Counted from the stretch's first letter, positions 36,336 to 46,545 are shown. The stretch: 64,000 nucleotides of DNA from Kordiimonas gwangyangensis DSM 19435 = JCM 12864 (GCF_000375545.1 NZ_AQXF01000003.1:204595-268594), one strand, 5' to 3'. A program made the numbers and translations. The notes: a model not told the origin generated them from the letters alone.

Positions 36336-37601
36336 ATGAGCGAAACAAAGGACCCGGCAGTTTTCCTGCGCGAGCTATATGAGGCTGCGGTTGCGGCCGC
36401 GCGGCCAACGTTCGGGCCGGATCAGTTCTTTGATCTGGACCCCACGAAGCCCGCGCTTGTTCTTGGTGCCGGCAAGGCTGCAGCATCCATGGCGCAGGCG
36501 TTTGAGGCAGCGTGGACTGGCCCCTTGCGGGGCGCGGTGATCACTAGGCGAGGGTACGGCCAGCCGACCAAGCATATCAGGGTGCTGGAAGGCGACCACC
36601 CAGCCCCGAGCGAAGACAATATCAAATACACCAAAGAACTGATCGAGCTAGCGAAAACGCGCCGCGAGGATGAACAGGCCATATTCCTTGTCTCCGGTGG
36701 TGGCTCGGCACTGCTTTGCCAGCCAATCAAAGGGCTAAGTTTCGACGAGAAAAAACAGACCATCACCAAACTGATGCACGCCGGGGCCGATATCAGGGAA
36801 ATCAACGCCGTCCGGCGCCAGCTTTCCAGTGTCAAGGGTGGCGGGCTTGCTACCTTCCTGAGGCCGGGGAAAATAACCACCTTTTCAATCTCGGACGTGG
36901 TCGGCGACCCGCCGCTTGATATTGCGTCAGGCCCAACAGTGACGGATAATGGTTCACCCCGGGACGCGCTAAACATCTTGTTGCGCTATGGTGTATCGGT
37001 ATCCGATACGCTCCGCGCTCTTCTCGACCGGGCAAGCCGTGACGGCGACAGCTGCGGCAAGGCGGAGAACGGCGACGCCTATATCTTTCTGGCGCGGCCT
37101 CTCACCTCGCTACGCGCCGCGGCGCATGTGGCGGAACGGGCTGGCGTGAACACCGTTATATTTGGTGACGACATCATCGGCGAGGCGAGGGACGTGGGTG
37201 CCCGCCACGCACGCCTCGCCATCAAGTATGCGAGCGGCGAATGCGACGTTAAGCTGCCGTGTGTGTTGCTCTCAGGGGGAGAGACTACAGTTACCAAGAC
37301 AGGGAACGGCAAGGGCGGGCCCAATACCGAATATCTCGCCTCCCTTTTCCATCACCTTGAGGGACACCCCACAGTCTTTGCGCTAGCGGCGGATACAGAC
37401 GGCATCGACGGATCAGAAGACAATGCGGGTGCGCTGATTGCGCCGGCGGACTGGCACCGGGCGAAAACAATTGGTGTGGATGCAGTGGAGTTTTTACGCC
37501 GGAACGACTGTTATAGTCTGTTCAAGGCGCTGGATGCGCTGCTGATCACAGGGCCGACCTATACAAACGTCAATGATTTCAGGGCGATTTATATCGAGTA
37601 G
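36336..37601 (+). CDS. Glycerate 2-kinase (GckA/MOFRL family)
   Basis: 421 residues from the ATG at 36336 (GAGGGT nine bases upstream). The N-terminal DUF4147 domain contains LVLGAGKAAASMAQAFE, VLEGDHPAPSE and FLVSGGGSALLCQP. The C-terminal MOFRL domain has LLSGGETTVT and LAADTDGIDGSEDNAGAL. The enzyme phosphorylates D-glycerate to 2-phosphoglycerate, feeding glycolate, serine or sugar-acid catabolism into glycolysis. No other glycerate-pathway genes are adjacent. A strong terminator follows. Confidence 0.94.
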   Translation: MSETKDPAVFLRELYEAAVAAARPTFGPDQFFDLDPTKPALVLGAGKAAASMAQAFEAAWTGPLRGAVITRRGYGQPTKHIRVLEGDHPAPSEDNIKYTKELIELAKTRREDEQAIFLVSGGGSALLCQPIKGLSFDEKKQTITKLMHAGADIREINAVRRQLSSVKGGGLATFLRPGKITTFSISDVVGDPPLDIASGPTVTDNGSPRDALNILLRYGVSVSDTLRALLDRASRDGDSCGKAENGDAYIFLARPLTSLRAAAHVAERAGVNTVIFGDDIIGEARDVGARHARLAIKYASGECDVKLPCVLLSGGETTVTKTGNGKGGPNTEYLASLFHHLEGHPTVFALAADTDGIDGSEDNAGALIAPADWHRAKTIGVDAVEFLRRNDCYSLFKALDALLITGPTYTNVNDFRAIYIE

Positions 37602-37638
37602 GTCTCTGCCCGGTAGATTAGGTGTTGGTATGTAAACA

Positions 37639-37669
37639 AAAGGGCGCATGAAAATATCATGCGCCCTTT
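37639..37669. terminator. Bidirectional intrinsic terminator
   Basis: A perfect 13-bp stem (AAAGGGCGCATGA / TCATGCGCCCTTT) with an AAATA loop, between the convergent glycerate kinase and S9-like genes. Confidence 0.9.
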
Positions 37670-37701
37670 GTTATGCGAGGATCTTGCTACAAGCCCTTAA
37701 A

Positions 37702-39783
37702 TCAACGCCTGCTTTCCGTTGTTTTCTGCATGCGCGCAACCTTGCCTGCCTCATTCGCTTCCTTCAGGAGCGGGGTTGGATTGACCTTCAAAAGCCAAGC
37801 CTCAACGAGTGCGAGGAAACGCTCGTCATCATCGTTTGCATCATAGAGGTTTGCGCCTTCGGCCTCCTCAACCTCAAGATAGTCGAACGACTTTTTTGCT
37901 TTGGCGAGGGACTTCACAAACCGCCGGACATGCTGAACCTCATAATGGGCGTCTTCGCGGTGGTAGATGAGTACCGGGCTGTTGATGTTCTCGACCAAGT
38001 CGGCCGGTGAAATACTCTCAAGCTCGTTTTTCTTCAGGTCGCCCGCGACTTCCTGGTACCGTTCATCGTCCTCATCCAGCGAGCGTTCGGCCTTGAGCAT
38101 GGCCGGAATATCAACCGGCGCGTCGCGGCTGATAGCGCAGGCGAACAGGTTGCCATCCCGTGCAACACCCATCAGGGCGGCATAACCCGCGTAACCACGT
38201 CCCATGATACAAATGCGGCCTGCCTGCGCGTGGCCGTTTTCAATCATCCATTCGACACCGTCCACGAGGTCGTTTTGCATGTCGCGGCCCCATTCACCAC
38301 GGCCGAGGGCGCGGAACCGTTGGCCAAAGCCGGAAGAGCCACGATAGTTGGGCTGGAAAACACCATAGCCGCGGTTGGCGAGGAACTGCGCGGTCCGGTC
38401 CCATGAAACAGAATCCCGACCGTCCGGGTGGGTATGTGGTAGCACGATAAAGGGCAGGGGCTCACCTTTGCTCAGGCGCGGCTTGGTCAGTACGGCATCA
38501 ATGGTCAGGCCGTCACGTGTCTCATAGGAAACACTCTCCATCTTCGCCATCTGGGCGGGGTCGAGCTTGGGAATGCGCGCGCCAAGAAAGTTGAGTTTTT
38601 TAGCCGCTGCATCAAAGTGATAGTATGTGCCAGCGTCCTGCGCGTCACCTTTCAGTACGATCATGTTTTTGTCGTCGTCACTGGTGGACCACAGAGAAAA
38701 CCCGGTCTTGAGTGCGCGCGCCAGAAGCGAGCGCAGCTTGCCGTATTCTTCATCCAGATAATGCAGCTTGGGCCCGCCCTCATTATATTCGGCAGCGACC
38801 ACTTTGCCTTTGTCGAAGGAGTATATGATGCCCGTGACATCAACCCTGTCATGCGCAAAAACAAGGTCGCCCAATGTGCCGGTCGCAATGTCGAACCGGT
38901 AAACTGCCATGCGGCCGGTCGCAAGCGATGACAGCACGTAAAATTCGTTGTCACCGGCACCGAACTGGAGCGGCAGGAATTTGCCTTCTTCAAATAGTTC
39001 GTTGTCATTGAGAACTTTCCAGTCTTCATCACCGCGACCGCGAATGATCATGACACTATTGCCCTTGCGGTCATAGCCGTAGCCGAACCGGATGTGACCC
39101 TTCTGGTCGGCGTACCAGTCGTGGAATTTGAAATGGCTGATTTTGGGCCCCTTCATATAAAGGGACAGATCGCCGGTTTTGATGTTCAGTTTGTAGACGT
39201 CATCGATGGCGCCGTCATAAAACTCCTGAACCCAGTTCCGGCGTCTGGATTTTCCTACAAGGATATGGTCCGGGTCGTCCCTGAGAAGGCTGACAACATC
39301 AGCGTTATCAATGTGTTTGAGATTGCCCGAACCACCCCCGTCGGTGCGCAGCAGTTGCACGTCCGACCCGTCAGCATTCATGCTCATAAGCACTTCGGAC
39401 CAGGCATAATATTTGGTCCGCACCACCCTCGCTTTACGCCGCAGGGTAAAAACAATGCGGTCGTCGGTTGCCCAGCGGAGGTTGATCGGTATGCTGTCGT
39501 TGTCAAAAGGGATGACGGTCAGGGCACGAAGCTCCGTCGGCAGGATATCAACCGCCATCAATTGAAGCTCGCCGTTGACCACCTGAGTGAAGAGCAAGCG
39601 CTTCCCGTTGGGGGATAGCTTCATGCCTGAGACACTCCAGTCACCTGTAAAATCGCCGACCTGGTAAATAGTTTGTGTGTCTGCGGCTGGTTCATTATCC
39701 GCGCCCGCAACACCAGTTGAGGCTGTGACGATACTGAGCGCCAGCATGGCCGGTACAGCCAGTAAATTCTTAAACTTGAACAT
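37702..39783 (-). CDS. S9 (prolyl oligopeptidase) family protein with degenerate active site
   Basis: A 693-residue exported protein (signal peptide ending about residue 27). A beta-propeller-like N-terminal part precedes an alpha/beta-hydrolase domain (about 420-670). The family framework is intact (QPNYRGSSGFGQRFRALG, then WGRDMQNDLVDGVEWM). However, the nucleophile motif reads MGRGYAGYAAL where active members have GGSYGGY, so Ser is replaced by Gly530. The C-terminal His motif GxxHxx is replaced by AEGANLYD. An Asp (D611) is retained. It should not be a serine peptidase. It begins 2 bases after an intact paralogue, so a binding or regulatory role is likely. Confidence 0.88.
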   Translation of the reverse strand: MFKFKNLLAVPAMLALSIVTASTGVAGADNEPAADTQTIYQVGDFTGDWSVSGMKLSPNGKRLLFTQVVNGELQLMAVDILPTELRALTVIPFDNDSIPINLRWATDDRIVFTLRRKARVVRTKYYAWSEVLMSMNADGSDVQLLRTDGGGSGNLKHIDNADVVSLLRDDPDHILVGKSRRRNWVQEFYDGAIDDVYKLNIKTGDLSLYMKGPKISHFKFHDWYADQKGHIRFGYGYDRKGNSVMIIRGRGDEDWKVLNDNELFEEGKFLPLQFGAGDNEFYVLSSLATGRMAVYRFDIATGTLGDLVFAHDRVDVTGIIYSFDKGKVVAAEYNEGGPKLHYLDEEYGKLRSLLARALKTGFSLWSTSDDDKNMIVLKGDAQDAGTYYHFDAAAKKLNFLGARIPKLDPAQMAKMESVSYETRDGLTIDAVLTKPRLSKGEPLPFIVLPHTHPDGRDSVSWDRTAQFLANRGYGVFQPNYRGSSGFGQRFRALGRGEWGRDMQNDLVDGVEWMIENGHAQAGRICIMGRGYAGYAALMGVARDGNLFACAISRDAPVDIPAMLKAERSLDEDDERYQEVAGDLKKNELESISPADLVENINSPVLIYHREDAHYEVQHVRRFVKSLAKAKKSFDYLEVEEAEGANLYDANDDDERFLALVEAWLLKVNPTPLLKEANEAGKVARMQKTTESRR

Positions 39784-39785
39784 GA

Positions 39786-41858
39786 TTATCTATGACCCCC
39801 GTCACTCTTGTTACTTTGCGAACTGTCTGGTTGGCCGGGCGGGTTGTGGGTGAGCAGGAAGCTCTCCATCTCCCGCAGGAAGCGCTCTCTGGCTTCCGGT
39901 GTTTCGATCTGGTGTCCGAGGCCCGGAAACTCCAGATACCGGAATGGTGCGGAAACCTTGCGTTTTTGCATCGCCTTTTCCAGCATGCGGGACTGGTCGA
40001 TGAACACGATATCGTCTTCGTCGCCATGCATCAGCAGCAGCGGGCGGGTGATCTTTTCTGTCAGATAGACCGGTGAAATTTCCCTCAGTTCCTTGCTGGA
40101 ACGCCCGCCGGTTACCCGCCAGTACCACGCATAATCTTCATCCCACATATTGTCCTGTTGCAGGATTTTCTTGAGGTCGGTGACCGGGGCCCATGCAACG
40201 CCACAGCGGAAGAGGTCGCTGTCCTGCACAAGGCCCATCAGTGTCGCGTAGCCCCCATAGCTGCCGCCAATGATACATATGCGCCCGGGGTCTGCGATGC
40301 CCTCAGAGATCAGCCATTTGGCGCCGTCGGCGACATCTTGCTGCATGTCGTCGCCCCACTGACCAAAGCCCATGGCTGAGAAACGGAAACCGAAACCCGA
40401 TGAGCCCCTGAAATTAGGCTGCAGCACAGCATAACCGCGGCTCGCAAGGAACTGGGCCCAATAGTTCCAGGTTTTATAGTCGCGCACATAAGGGCCACCG
40501 TGCGGCAGGAGAATGGCTGGAAGTTTTTCGCTTTTTCCCCGGTCCGTGGGTAGCGTCAGGTAGGCTGGGATTTCCAGCCCGTCACGCGCCCGGTAGCGTA
40601 CGCTGGTCACCGGGGCTGAGGCTTCTTCATCAATCCACGGTGCGGGATCAGGAAGCGGGAGTGCTTTTCCCGATGCCTCAAAATAGATCCAGGCACGGCC
40701 CATGGACCGTTCATCACCCGCCCAGACCAGCTGGCGCGAATATGCCTTGTCTGTTTCGCCGAGGAAGATTTTATCTGTGCCGATGGCTTTTGCGATCCTA
40801 GCATGACGCTCGCGGAAGCTTTCATCCAGAATTGCAAGCCGGTATTCGTCGTCATAATAGGAAACAGCGACAATGCGTTCGTAGTCGGGCGAGACGAATA
40901 ACGCCTCAGCGTCCACCTCAGCGTGGGCAAAAACTTTTCCCTTCAATCGCCCCTGTTTGATGCTGAACCGGTAAATGGCGTCACGTCCGGTTGCAAGGGA
41001 GGAGGATACATAAAGAATATCTGGGTCGCTACCGAAGCCGATCGGGTAAAACTTCCCACGGCCGAACAGGTCGTTGTCATGAAGGCGGGTCCAGTCGCTG
41101 GTCGCGTCCTTGCGGACCAGGAGCACGGGCTCATCATCCTCGCCAGTTTCGCCAAATCCTATGCGAATGACACCCGTATGGTCTGGCACCCACCGGAACA
41201 TCCTCGCGCCTTCTATGCCATGATCCGGGGTGATACGGCTCATTTCGCCGGTGTTGATGTTCATGCGGAAAATGTCGCTGACAACATCCAGTTCGTTGTC
41301 ATCGCGCCGCTCCGGTGTTTCCTCAATGCGGTTTAGCAGCACATAGTCAGGGTCATCGGGCAGCGAATGTAATAGGCTGAAGGTTACCTTGTGCGTAGGT
41401 TTGCGCTTGCGACCTTTCTTGCGCTTCTTTTGCGGTGCTGGGGTCTCCTCCCAAAGTACCTTCCTGTTCTTGCCATCCGAGGTCATGACCCAAGCGGTGA
41501 CATGTGGCTCCTCTTCCACCGTGGGCAAGGCGCCCCTATAGCGCGCGTCGTAGCCAAACAATTTGTCGTTGCTGATCCAGAACGCACCACTTGCATATAT
41601 ATCGCTGCCGATCGGCTGCCTGAGTACGGGTGTCAGCCCAACCTCTGAAATGCGGGAGACAACCAGAAAACGTTGGTCTCCGTCACGTTCCTGATAAAGC
41701 AGTTGCTCACCGTCAGGTGAAATTGAAAAATGCTGGAACCGCGGACTTCGGGCAAAGTCTTCAATGCTGGTTCTTTCAGCGTGCGCGTCGACCGATACCG
41801 CCAGAGCGAGCCAGAGAGCGACCATCATCGCGCTCAGGCCTGATCTCAAAAGCCCCAT
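39786..41858 (-). CDS. S9 family prolyl oligopeptidase-like serine peptidase
   Basis: 690 residues from the ATG at 41858 (an in-frame TTG five codons earlier is possible). A signal peptide ends near VDAHA. The propeller domain (about 30-400) carries a Lys/Arg-rich insert KKRKKGRKRKPT. The C-terminal hydrolase domain has the intact triad Ser533 (GGSYGGY), Asp615 (HGDEDDIV) and His649 (GLGHQI). Such enzymes cleave short peptides, often after Pro or acyl-amino acids. Its partner two bases downstream is a catalytically degenerate paralogue. A TPR-sulfotransferase gene lies 141 bases upstream on the same strand. Confidence 0.92.
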   Translation of the reverse strand: MGLLRSGLSAMMVALWLALAVSVDAHAERTSIEDFARSPRFQHFSISPDGEQLLYQERDGDQRFLVVSRISEVGLTPVLRQPIGSDIYASGAFWISNDKLFGYDARYRGALPTVEEEPHVTAWVMTSDGKNRKVLWEETPAPQKKRKKGRKRKPTHKVTFSLLHSLPDDPDYVLLNRIEETPERRDDNELDVVSDIFRMNINTGEMSRITPDHGIEGARMFRWVPDHTGVIRIGFGETGEDDEPVLLVRKDATSDWTRLHDNDLFGRGKFYPIGFGSDPDILYVSSSLATGRDAIYRFSIKQGRLKGKVFAHAEVDAEALFVSPDYERIVAVSYYDDEYRLAILDESFRERHARIAKAIGTDKIFLGETDKAYSRQLVWAGDERSMGRAWIYFEASGKALPLPDPAPWIDEEASAPVTSVRYRARDGLEIPAYLTLPTDRGKSEKLPAILLPHGGPYVRDYKTWNYWAQFLASRGYAVLQPNFRGSSGFGFRFSAMGFGQWGDDMQQDVADGAKWLISEGIADPGRICIIGGSYGGYATLMGLVQDSDLFRCGVAWAPVTDLKKILQQDNMWDEDYAWYWRVTGGRSSKELREISPVYLTEKITRPLLLMHGDEDDIVFIDQSRMLEKAMQKRKVSAPFRYLEFPGLGHQIETPEARERFLREMESFLLTHNPPGQPDSSQSNKSDGGHR

Positions 41859-41999
41859 ACTCACTGCCCCCAAACAGCTTCAATAAATGTGCACTAATCG
41901 TCTTAGTGTCTGGCGTCGCATATGGCAACATCAATTGTCGCATTACTTGCGTTATACAATTTTTCATGGAGAACAGCGCGGCTGCGCGTGGTTTATTGT

Positions 42000-44009
42000 T
42001 CAGTGCTTCGGGGCGTATGGGGCGAAACGTTTAAGGGTGGCCTCACCAAGGCTGTCAAAAAGGGGCTGAAGCTCATCCGCAAACGCAGTCCAAACGCCGA
42101 CACCTTTGCGGTTTATGGGCTGGCGCACCTGTTCACTGCTGGCGGTTTTCACCGCGCGCTTGTTCTTGTGGAAAGCGAGACAGGCTTCCTCGAAATCAAC
42201 GCCCACATGGGCGAGCATGCGCCTCACCACCGTTTCGGTATCGCTGATATTCTCCTCATACTGCACGGTCAGCACCTTGGACGGCAGGACCTGTTGCCAG
42301 TAATCCATCAGGTCGAGGTAGCAGTTATAATAGTGGCCGATGTGGCTGAGGTCGTAGCTATAGTCATGCCCCCCGGCGAAATGCTGCTTGAAGGCGCTAT
42401 AGCCGCAATCCACCGGGTAGCGCCGGGCATCAATGATGATGGCATGCGGCAGGATTTTGTGGATCAGGCCGACGCGCTCAAAATTCGGTGGCATCTTGTC
42501 GATGAAAAAGTCACCGCTTCCGCGATAAATCGCAGTCTCGTCCAGATAGGCTTGGCCAAAGGCTGCAAGCTCGTCCTCGCTGAAACCTGCGACAGACTCC
42601 GGGTATTGTTTGCCAAACCGGCGCCCGCCCTCGATACGGATACGGCGCTCCAGATGAATGAGCGTTTGCAGTTCCATCGTGCCGTCGATGCGGCTATGGC
42701 TCGCGAGCATCTGTTCAATAAGCGTGGAGCCCGCCCGCGGCATCCCGAGCACGAAGATGGGCGTTGGCCCCTTCAGTTTGCGGGTGTCTGCTTGCCGGGC
42801 GAGGGTGGCGGCATCAAAACTTTTCTTGATGCGCGCGAACAAGTCCGCGTGCCGGTCCGGGGTATAGGCTGCATCAGTGCGCAGGGCATTGGCTTTTTTA
42901 TACCAATCGATGGCCTTGTCTGTTGCACCATCATTTTCATGCGCGCGGGCCAGGGCGAAAGCCGCCTGACAGCGCTGGGTATCCGGGAGGGCGGTGTTGC
43001 CAGCAAGCTCCGCCATGGCCTTTTTGTCCGTGTCCGTGAAATGATAGTTCTTGAGGTCGGCAAGGCCCCACCAGCCCGCGCCATTGTCTGGCGTGTTCAC
43101 GATGCAAGCCCGGTATGCGGCTTCGCATTCCGCGCGGCGGCCCAGTATTTTAAGCGCGTGGCCGCGTAGCAAATCCACCTTGCCCAATTCCTCGCTACCT
43201 TCCTTGAGCAAGCCCGCTGCTGCTTCGGCAGCCGTGAGGGCGCCTTCATAGTCTGCCACATGGCCGCAAATGCGGCTGAGGAGCCAATAAGCGGTAAAAT
43301 CGGGCCTTATGCGCGTAAGTGTTTGCGCTTCGTTGAGGGCGTCAGTGTAGGCACCGATGGCCTCATGGGCTTCCACAAGACTGCGGCGCAGCATGATGTT
43401 GGCTGGGTGCCGGTCAAGGCTCGCAAGCAGGATATCACGCCGTGCTTCGTGTGCGCCGACTGTGCTCGCGAGGTGGGCGAGGAAAAAGCTGGCGCGGGGG
43501 TGGCCGCTTTGCTGCTGCAGCATTTGGCGCGCGATTTTTTCAGCCTCGGCGCGGCGATTAGCGCGCATCAGGTCGCGGAGGCGGACGTAGGGTTCCTCAA
43601 GCGGATCGCAGGTTTCGGCTTGTTCGCTCGCATGCACGGCAGCGCTATAGTCGGCGCGCGCGAACTGGAGCCGTTCAAGTTCACACCAGCCCAGGTAAAA
43701 TGATGGATTGCGGGTGACCACGTCCTCAAAGCTTTTGAGCGCGAGCGTGGTATCACCAGCCTGAAGAGCAGCGAAGCCAAGATCTGCGCGTGCGGCCCAT
43801 GAAGCAGGATGGCGCGAGGTGTTTTCTGTGAATGTGGCGAGTGCATCGGCCGTTTTACCCTGACGCATCAGGGCGCTGCCGAGAATGGACCGGGCGGTTT
43901 CATCGCTAGGTTCTGCGCTCAGGTGTTCGGACAGGCGGGTAATGGCTTCATCCAATGCGCCTGCCTGCACAAGGCCTGCCGCATGTCGGTAGAATGCCTG
44001 CTTGTCCAT
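42000..44009 (-). CDS. TPR-repeat sulfotransferase family protein
   Basis: 669 residues, no signal peptide, so cytoplasmic. The first ~390 residues are TPR repeats. The C-terminal sulfotransferase domain begins PIFVLGMPRAGSTLIEQMLA; the Pro-Arg-Ala-Gly-Ser-Thr loop (about 423-429) is the PAPS 5'-phosphosulfate site. The conserved end has HKNKRAVKTASSEQVRQP. The family is related to tyrosylprotein sulfotransferases and transfers sulfate from PAPS to a protein or small molecule. It lies between a TBDR gene and a pair of S9 genes, an arrangement that recurs at 51-56 kb. The acceptor is unknown. Confidence 0.9.
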   Translation of the reverse strand: MDKQAFYRHAAGLVQAGALDEAITRLSEHLSAEPSDETARSILGSALMRQGKTADALATFTENTSRHPASWAARADLGFAALQAGDTTLALKSFEDVVTRNPSFYLGWCELERLQFARADYSAAVHASEQAETCDPLEEPYVRLRDLMRANRRAEAEKIARQMLQQQSGHPRASFFLAHLASTVGAHEARRDILLASLDRHPANIMLRRSLVEAHEAIGAYTDALNEAQTLTRIRPDFTAYWLLSRICGHVADYEGALTAAEAAAGLLKEGSEELGKVDLLRGHALKILGRRAECEAAYRACIVNTPDNGAGWWGLADLKNYHFTDTDKKAMAELAGNTALPDTQRCQAAFALARAHENDGATDKAIDWYKKANALRTDAAYTPDRHADLFARIKKSFDAATLARQADTRKLKGPTPIFVLGMPRAGSTLIEQMLASHSRIDGTMELQTLIHLERRIRIEGGRRFGKQYPESVAGFSEDELAAFGQAYLDETAIYRGSGDFFIDKMPPNFERVGLIHKILPHAIIIDARRYPVDCGYSAFKQHFAGGHDYSYDLSHIGHYYNCYLDLMDYWQQVLPSKVLTVQYEENISDTETVVRRMLAHVGVDFEEACLAFHKNKRAVKTASSEQVRQPINRKGVGVWTAFADELQPLFDSLGEATLKRFAPYAPKH

Positions 44010-44039
44010 GCCGAATTTACCTCGTGAGTGATGGGGCCA

Positions 44040-44068
44040 AAAAAATGGCAGGCCCGAAGGCCTGCCAC
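44040..44068 (-). terminator. Intrinsic terminator after the TBDR gene
   Basis: A perfect 9-bp stem (TGGCAGGCC / GGCCTGCCA) with a CGAA loop, followed on the minus strand by seven T. It separates the TBDR from the downstream TPR-sulfotransferase gene, which may rely on read-through or its own promoter. Confidence 0.9.
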
Positions 44069-44089
44069 CATAAAACGACTTGGATGAAT

Positions 44090-46495
44090 TTAGAAGGTTA
44101 CATCCAGACGAATTGTCACATTACGTTCCTGGCCATAGGTGTACCAGAGCGCGTTGCCTGACCAGTCACTACGGCTGCGCGAACGCTTGTAGGTGATGAT
44201 CTCTTTGTCGAGCAGGTTGTTCACGAAGATGCTCAGACGCGCATTGTCGGTCACACCGAAGGAGGCGTTGAGGTTCACAACCTCGTAGGCTGGCGAAATA
44301 TCGTCTTCACGTACGTTGAAGTGAGACTTGTATTCGCCGTAACCCAGCATCTCGAGACGAACCGACGCTTCCTTGCTCCAGATCTCAAATTCTTTGTCGA
44401 GAGCGACATAGAAGTTGTACTTCGGCACCATGGTCATGTCGTCGCCATCTTCCGCGCCAAGTGCCGGCACATCAGATGTCATCTTGGAGTTGGTGTAAGC
44501 TGCGTTCACCTGCAGGCTCAAACCATCCATAAGCTGGGTGGTGGATTCAAACTCCACACCACGGGAACGAGCGGACGCAGCGTTCGCGGTGTAGGAGAAG
44601 CCACAGGACGGCATGTAAACGTCAGCCTGCACACCAGACCAGTCGATCTGGTAAACAGCGGACGAGAAGGACATCCGGCGGTCAAACACCGCACCCTTCA
44701 CGCCAACCTCGTAGTTCTTGATCTGGTCAGACGCGTAACGGTCGGTATAGGAACCGATGTTCTCGTCATTCAGGCAGTCCGCTGGCGGGTTCGGGCCGTT
44801 GTTGCCGCCCCGACGGTAACCTTCGGAGTAGATCGCGAAGATGCCAAGGGTCTCGTTCGGCATATAGTTTATGCTGAACTTCTTACGCGTGCCGTTTTCA
44901 CCGTCATTGGTGATGGTTTCCGACGTGGTGAGCTCATATGGGTCAATCCAGATACCCGAAACCTCATCATGCAGGTCGTCCTTCAGGTCATAGTAACGAA
45001 GGCCACCAGTCAACTCCACACTACCGGCATCGCCAAGGTCGAAGGTGTAGCTAAGCTCACCAAAGAAGGCGAGTTCCTTCTTCTTCCACTTGTAGATGGT
45101 GTAGTTGTAGTTCTTGGTGTCGTCGCCATAGAGCGTTTGACCGATCTCCGACGGGTCGCCAAGGCCCCAGTAGGAACCCCACAGGTAAGCGGCAATCGCG
45201 CGCGAACGGTCGTCGCTAGCGTGGTACTGCCACTGTACGTCGCCTGAAGGCAGGGTCTCGTTTTCGTCATAGAAAGCACCGACGGTCCAGTCGAACGCTG
45301 CATCTTCCTTGTTGGATTGCAGACGAACTTCGTGGGTCCAGCGGCGGCCCTCGGATTTGTCGATAATCCAGGTGCGGAACATGTCGTTCGCATCCGCACG
45401 CGACCACCAGCCCTGACGACCGAGGTTATCATTCCGGCGGTAGGAGCCTGAGTAGGTCAGGTCTGCGCCCGGGAAGATGTCGTCTTTCTCGATGTTCAGC
45501 GCAAACAGGTTCTGACGGTCGCGGGTGAAATCGTCCATCAGCATGTATTGCGTAAAGAGCGGATCATGACCGTTCAACTGACCACCGAAACACTCGGTAC
45601 GGCTGGTGCCTTCCGGGCAGCTCGGGAAGTCGAGTGCGACATCATAGCCATAAGGCGCGTCCGGGTTGGCTGTGAGGATGGCATCATAATAGTAGGTCGG
45701 CGAGTTGGCATCCACGTCGTCGAAACCACTGGTGTAAATGCGCTCATTCACATGCATGAAGGTCACCCGGGTATCAGGCGACGGCGACCACATCAACTGA
45801 GTGCGGATGAAATGATCTTCGTCCTTGCCAACCACACCCGTGTAGGTGTTGAGCACTTTCTTGTCGACATTGCCGACCGAACCCGTCACGCGGAGTGCAA
45901 GTTCACCCGCAATGATGGGGAAATTGACAGCGGCCGATGCGCGTACACCCGTGCCCGGACGGTTTTTCTCCTTATCGAACTGTAGTGTCGCGAGACCCTC
46001 GAACTCGTCAAGGTTCGGCTTTTTGGTGATAACCTGTACGGTACCGCCAATCGCGTTTGAACCCCAAAGTGTACCCTGTGGGCCGCGCAACACCTCAACC
46101 CGCTCCACATCAAAGAGGTTGGAGAAGTTATACGGAATGCCATCGGTCCACGTGGTGGTGGTGCCCGGTGCAGTCGAGTTACTGCCCGAAAGACCGCGCA
46201 GGATCAGAGACCCGCGTGGGCTCGCGGCACCCGCAATCGTGCGGTACATGTCTTCCTTGTTCACGAGGTTCCGCTTCTCAATTTCTACCGAGCCCACGGT
46301 GGAAATATTCATCGGTACTTCGACAACAAGTTCACGTTTTTTACGTGCTGTTACGTAGATTTCTTCGAGCTGAAGATCATCCTCAGCATCAGCGCTTTCA
46401 CCAGCTTCCTGTGCGTAAGCTGTTGGTACCATGTATGCCATGGCACTCGACGCCATCAGCATACCAATCAGTGCTTTTTTTGTCCTGTCCGACAT
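44090..46495 (-). CDS. TonB-dependent receptor
   Basis: 801 residues from the ATG at 46495 (GGGAGGAG site; a TTG one codon earlier is possible). A signal peptide ends at TAYAQ. The TonB box is LEEIYVTARKK. The plug contains GSLILRGLSGSNSTAPGTTT and VERVEVLRGPQGTLWGSNAI, and a long barrel ends ERNVTIRLDVTF with the terminal Phe. The barrel loops are rich in Tyr and Trp. It is divergent from an exported S9 peptidase gene and upstream of a TPR-sulfotransferase gene, which suggests peptide-like cargo. A clear 22-bp operator-like dyad lies 50-70 bases before the start. Confidence 0.95.
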   Translation of the reverse strand: MSDRTKKALIGMLMASSAMAYMVPTAYAQEAGESADAEDDLQLEEIYVTARKKRELVVEVPMNISTVGSVEIEKRNLVNKEDMYRTIAGAASPRGSLILRGLSGSNSTAPGTTTTWTDGIPYNFSNLFDVERVEVLRGPQGTLWGSNAIGGTVQVITKKPNLDEFEGLATLQFDKEKNRPGTGVRASAAVNFPIIAGELALRVTGSVGNVDKKVLNTYTGVVGKDEDHFIRTQLMWSPSPDTRVTFMHVNERIYTSGFDDVDANSPTYYYDAILTANPDAPYGYDVALDFPSCPEGTSRTECFGGQLNGHDPLFTQYMLMDDFTRDRQNLFALNIEKDDIFPGADLTYSGSYRRNDNLGRQGWWSRADANDMFRTWIIDKSEGRRWTHEVRLQSNKEDAAFDWTVGAFYDENETLPSGDVQWQYHASDDRSRAIAAYLWGSYWGLGDPSEIGQTLYGDDTKNYNYTIYKWKKKELAFFGELSYTFDLGDAGSVELTGGLRYYDLKDDLHDEVSGIWIDPYELTTSETITNDGENGTRKKFSINYMPNETLGIFAIYSEGYRRGGNNGPNPPADCLNDENIGSYTDRYASDQIKNYEVGVKGAVFDRRMSFSSAVYQIDWSGVQADVYMPSCGFSYTANAASARSRGVEFESTTQLMDGLSLQVNAAYTNSKMTSDVPALGAEDGDDMTMVPKYNFYVALDKEFEIWSKEASVRLEMLGYGEYKSHFNVREDDISPAYEVVNLNASFGVTDNARLSIFVNNLLDKEIITYKRSRSRSDWSGNALWYTYGQERNVTIRLDVTF

Positions 46496-46545
46496 CAAAG
46501 CTCCTCCCTAGTTGTATTTTTTCCACAAGACAACAGTGGGGCTGT

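Noticed and set aside
41922-43169. A 415-codon plus-strand frame opposite the TPR-sulfotransferase
   Set aside because: Antisense shadow; the minus-strand protein has full TPR and PAPS-site motifs.
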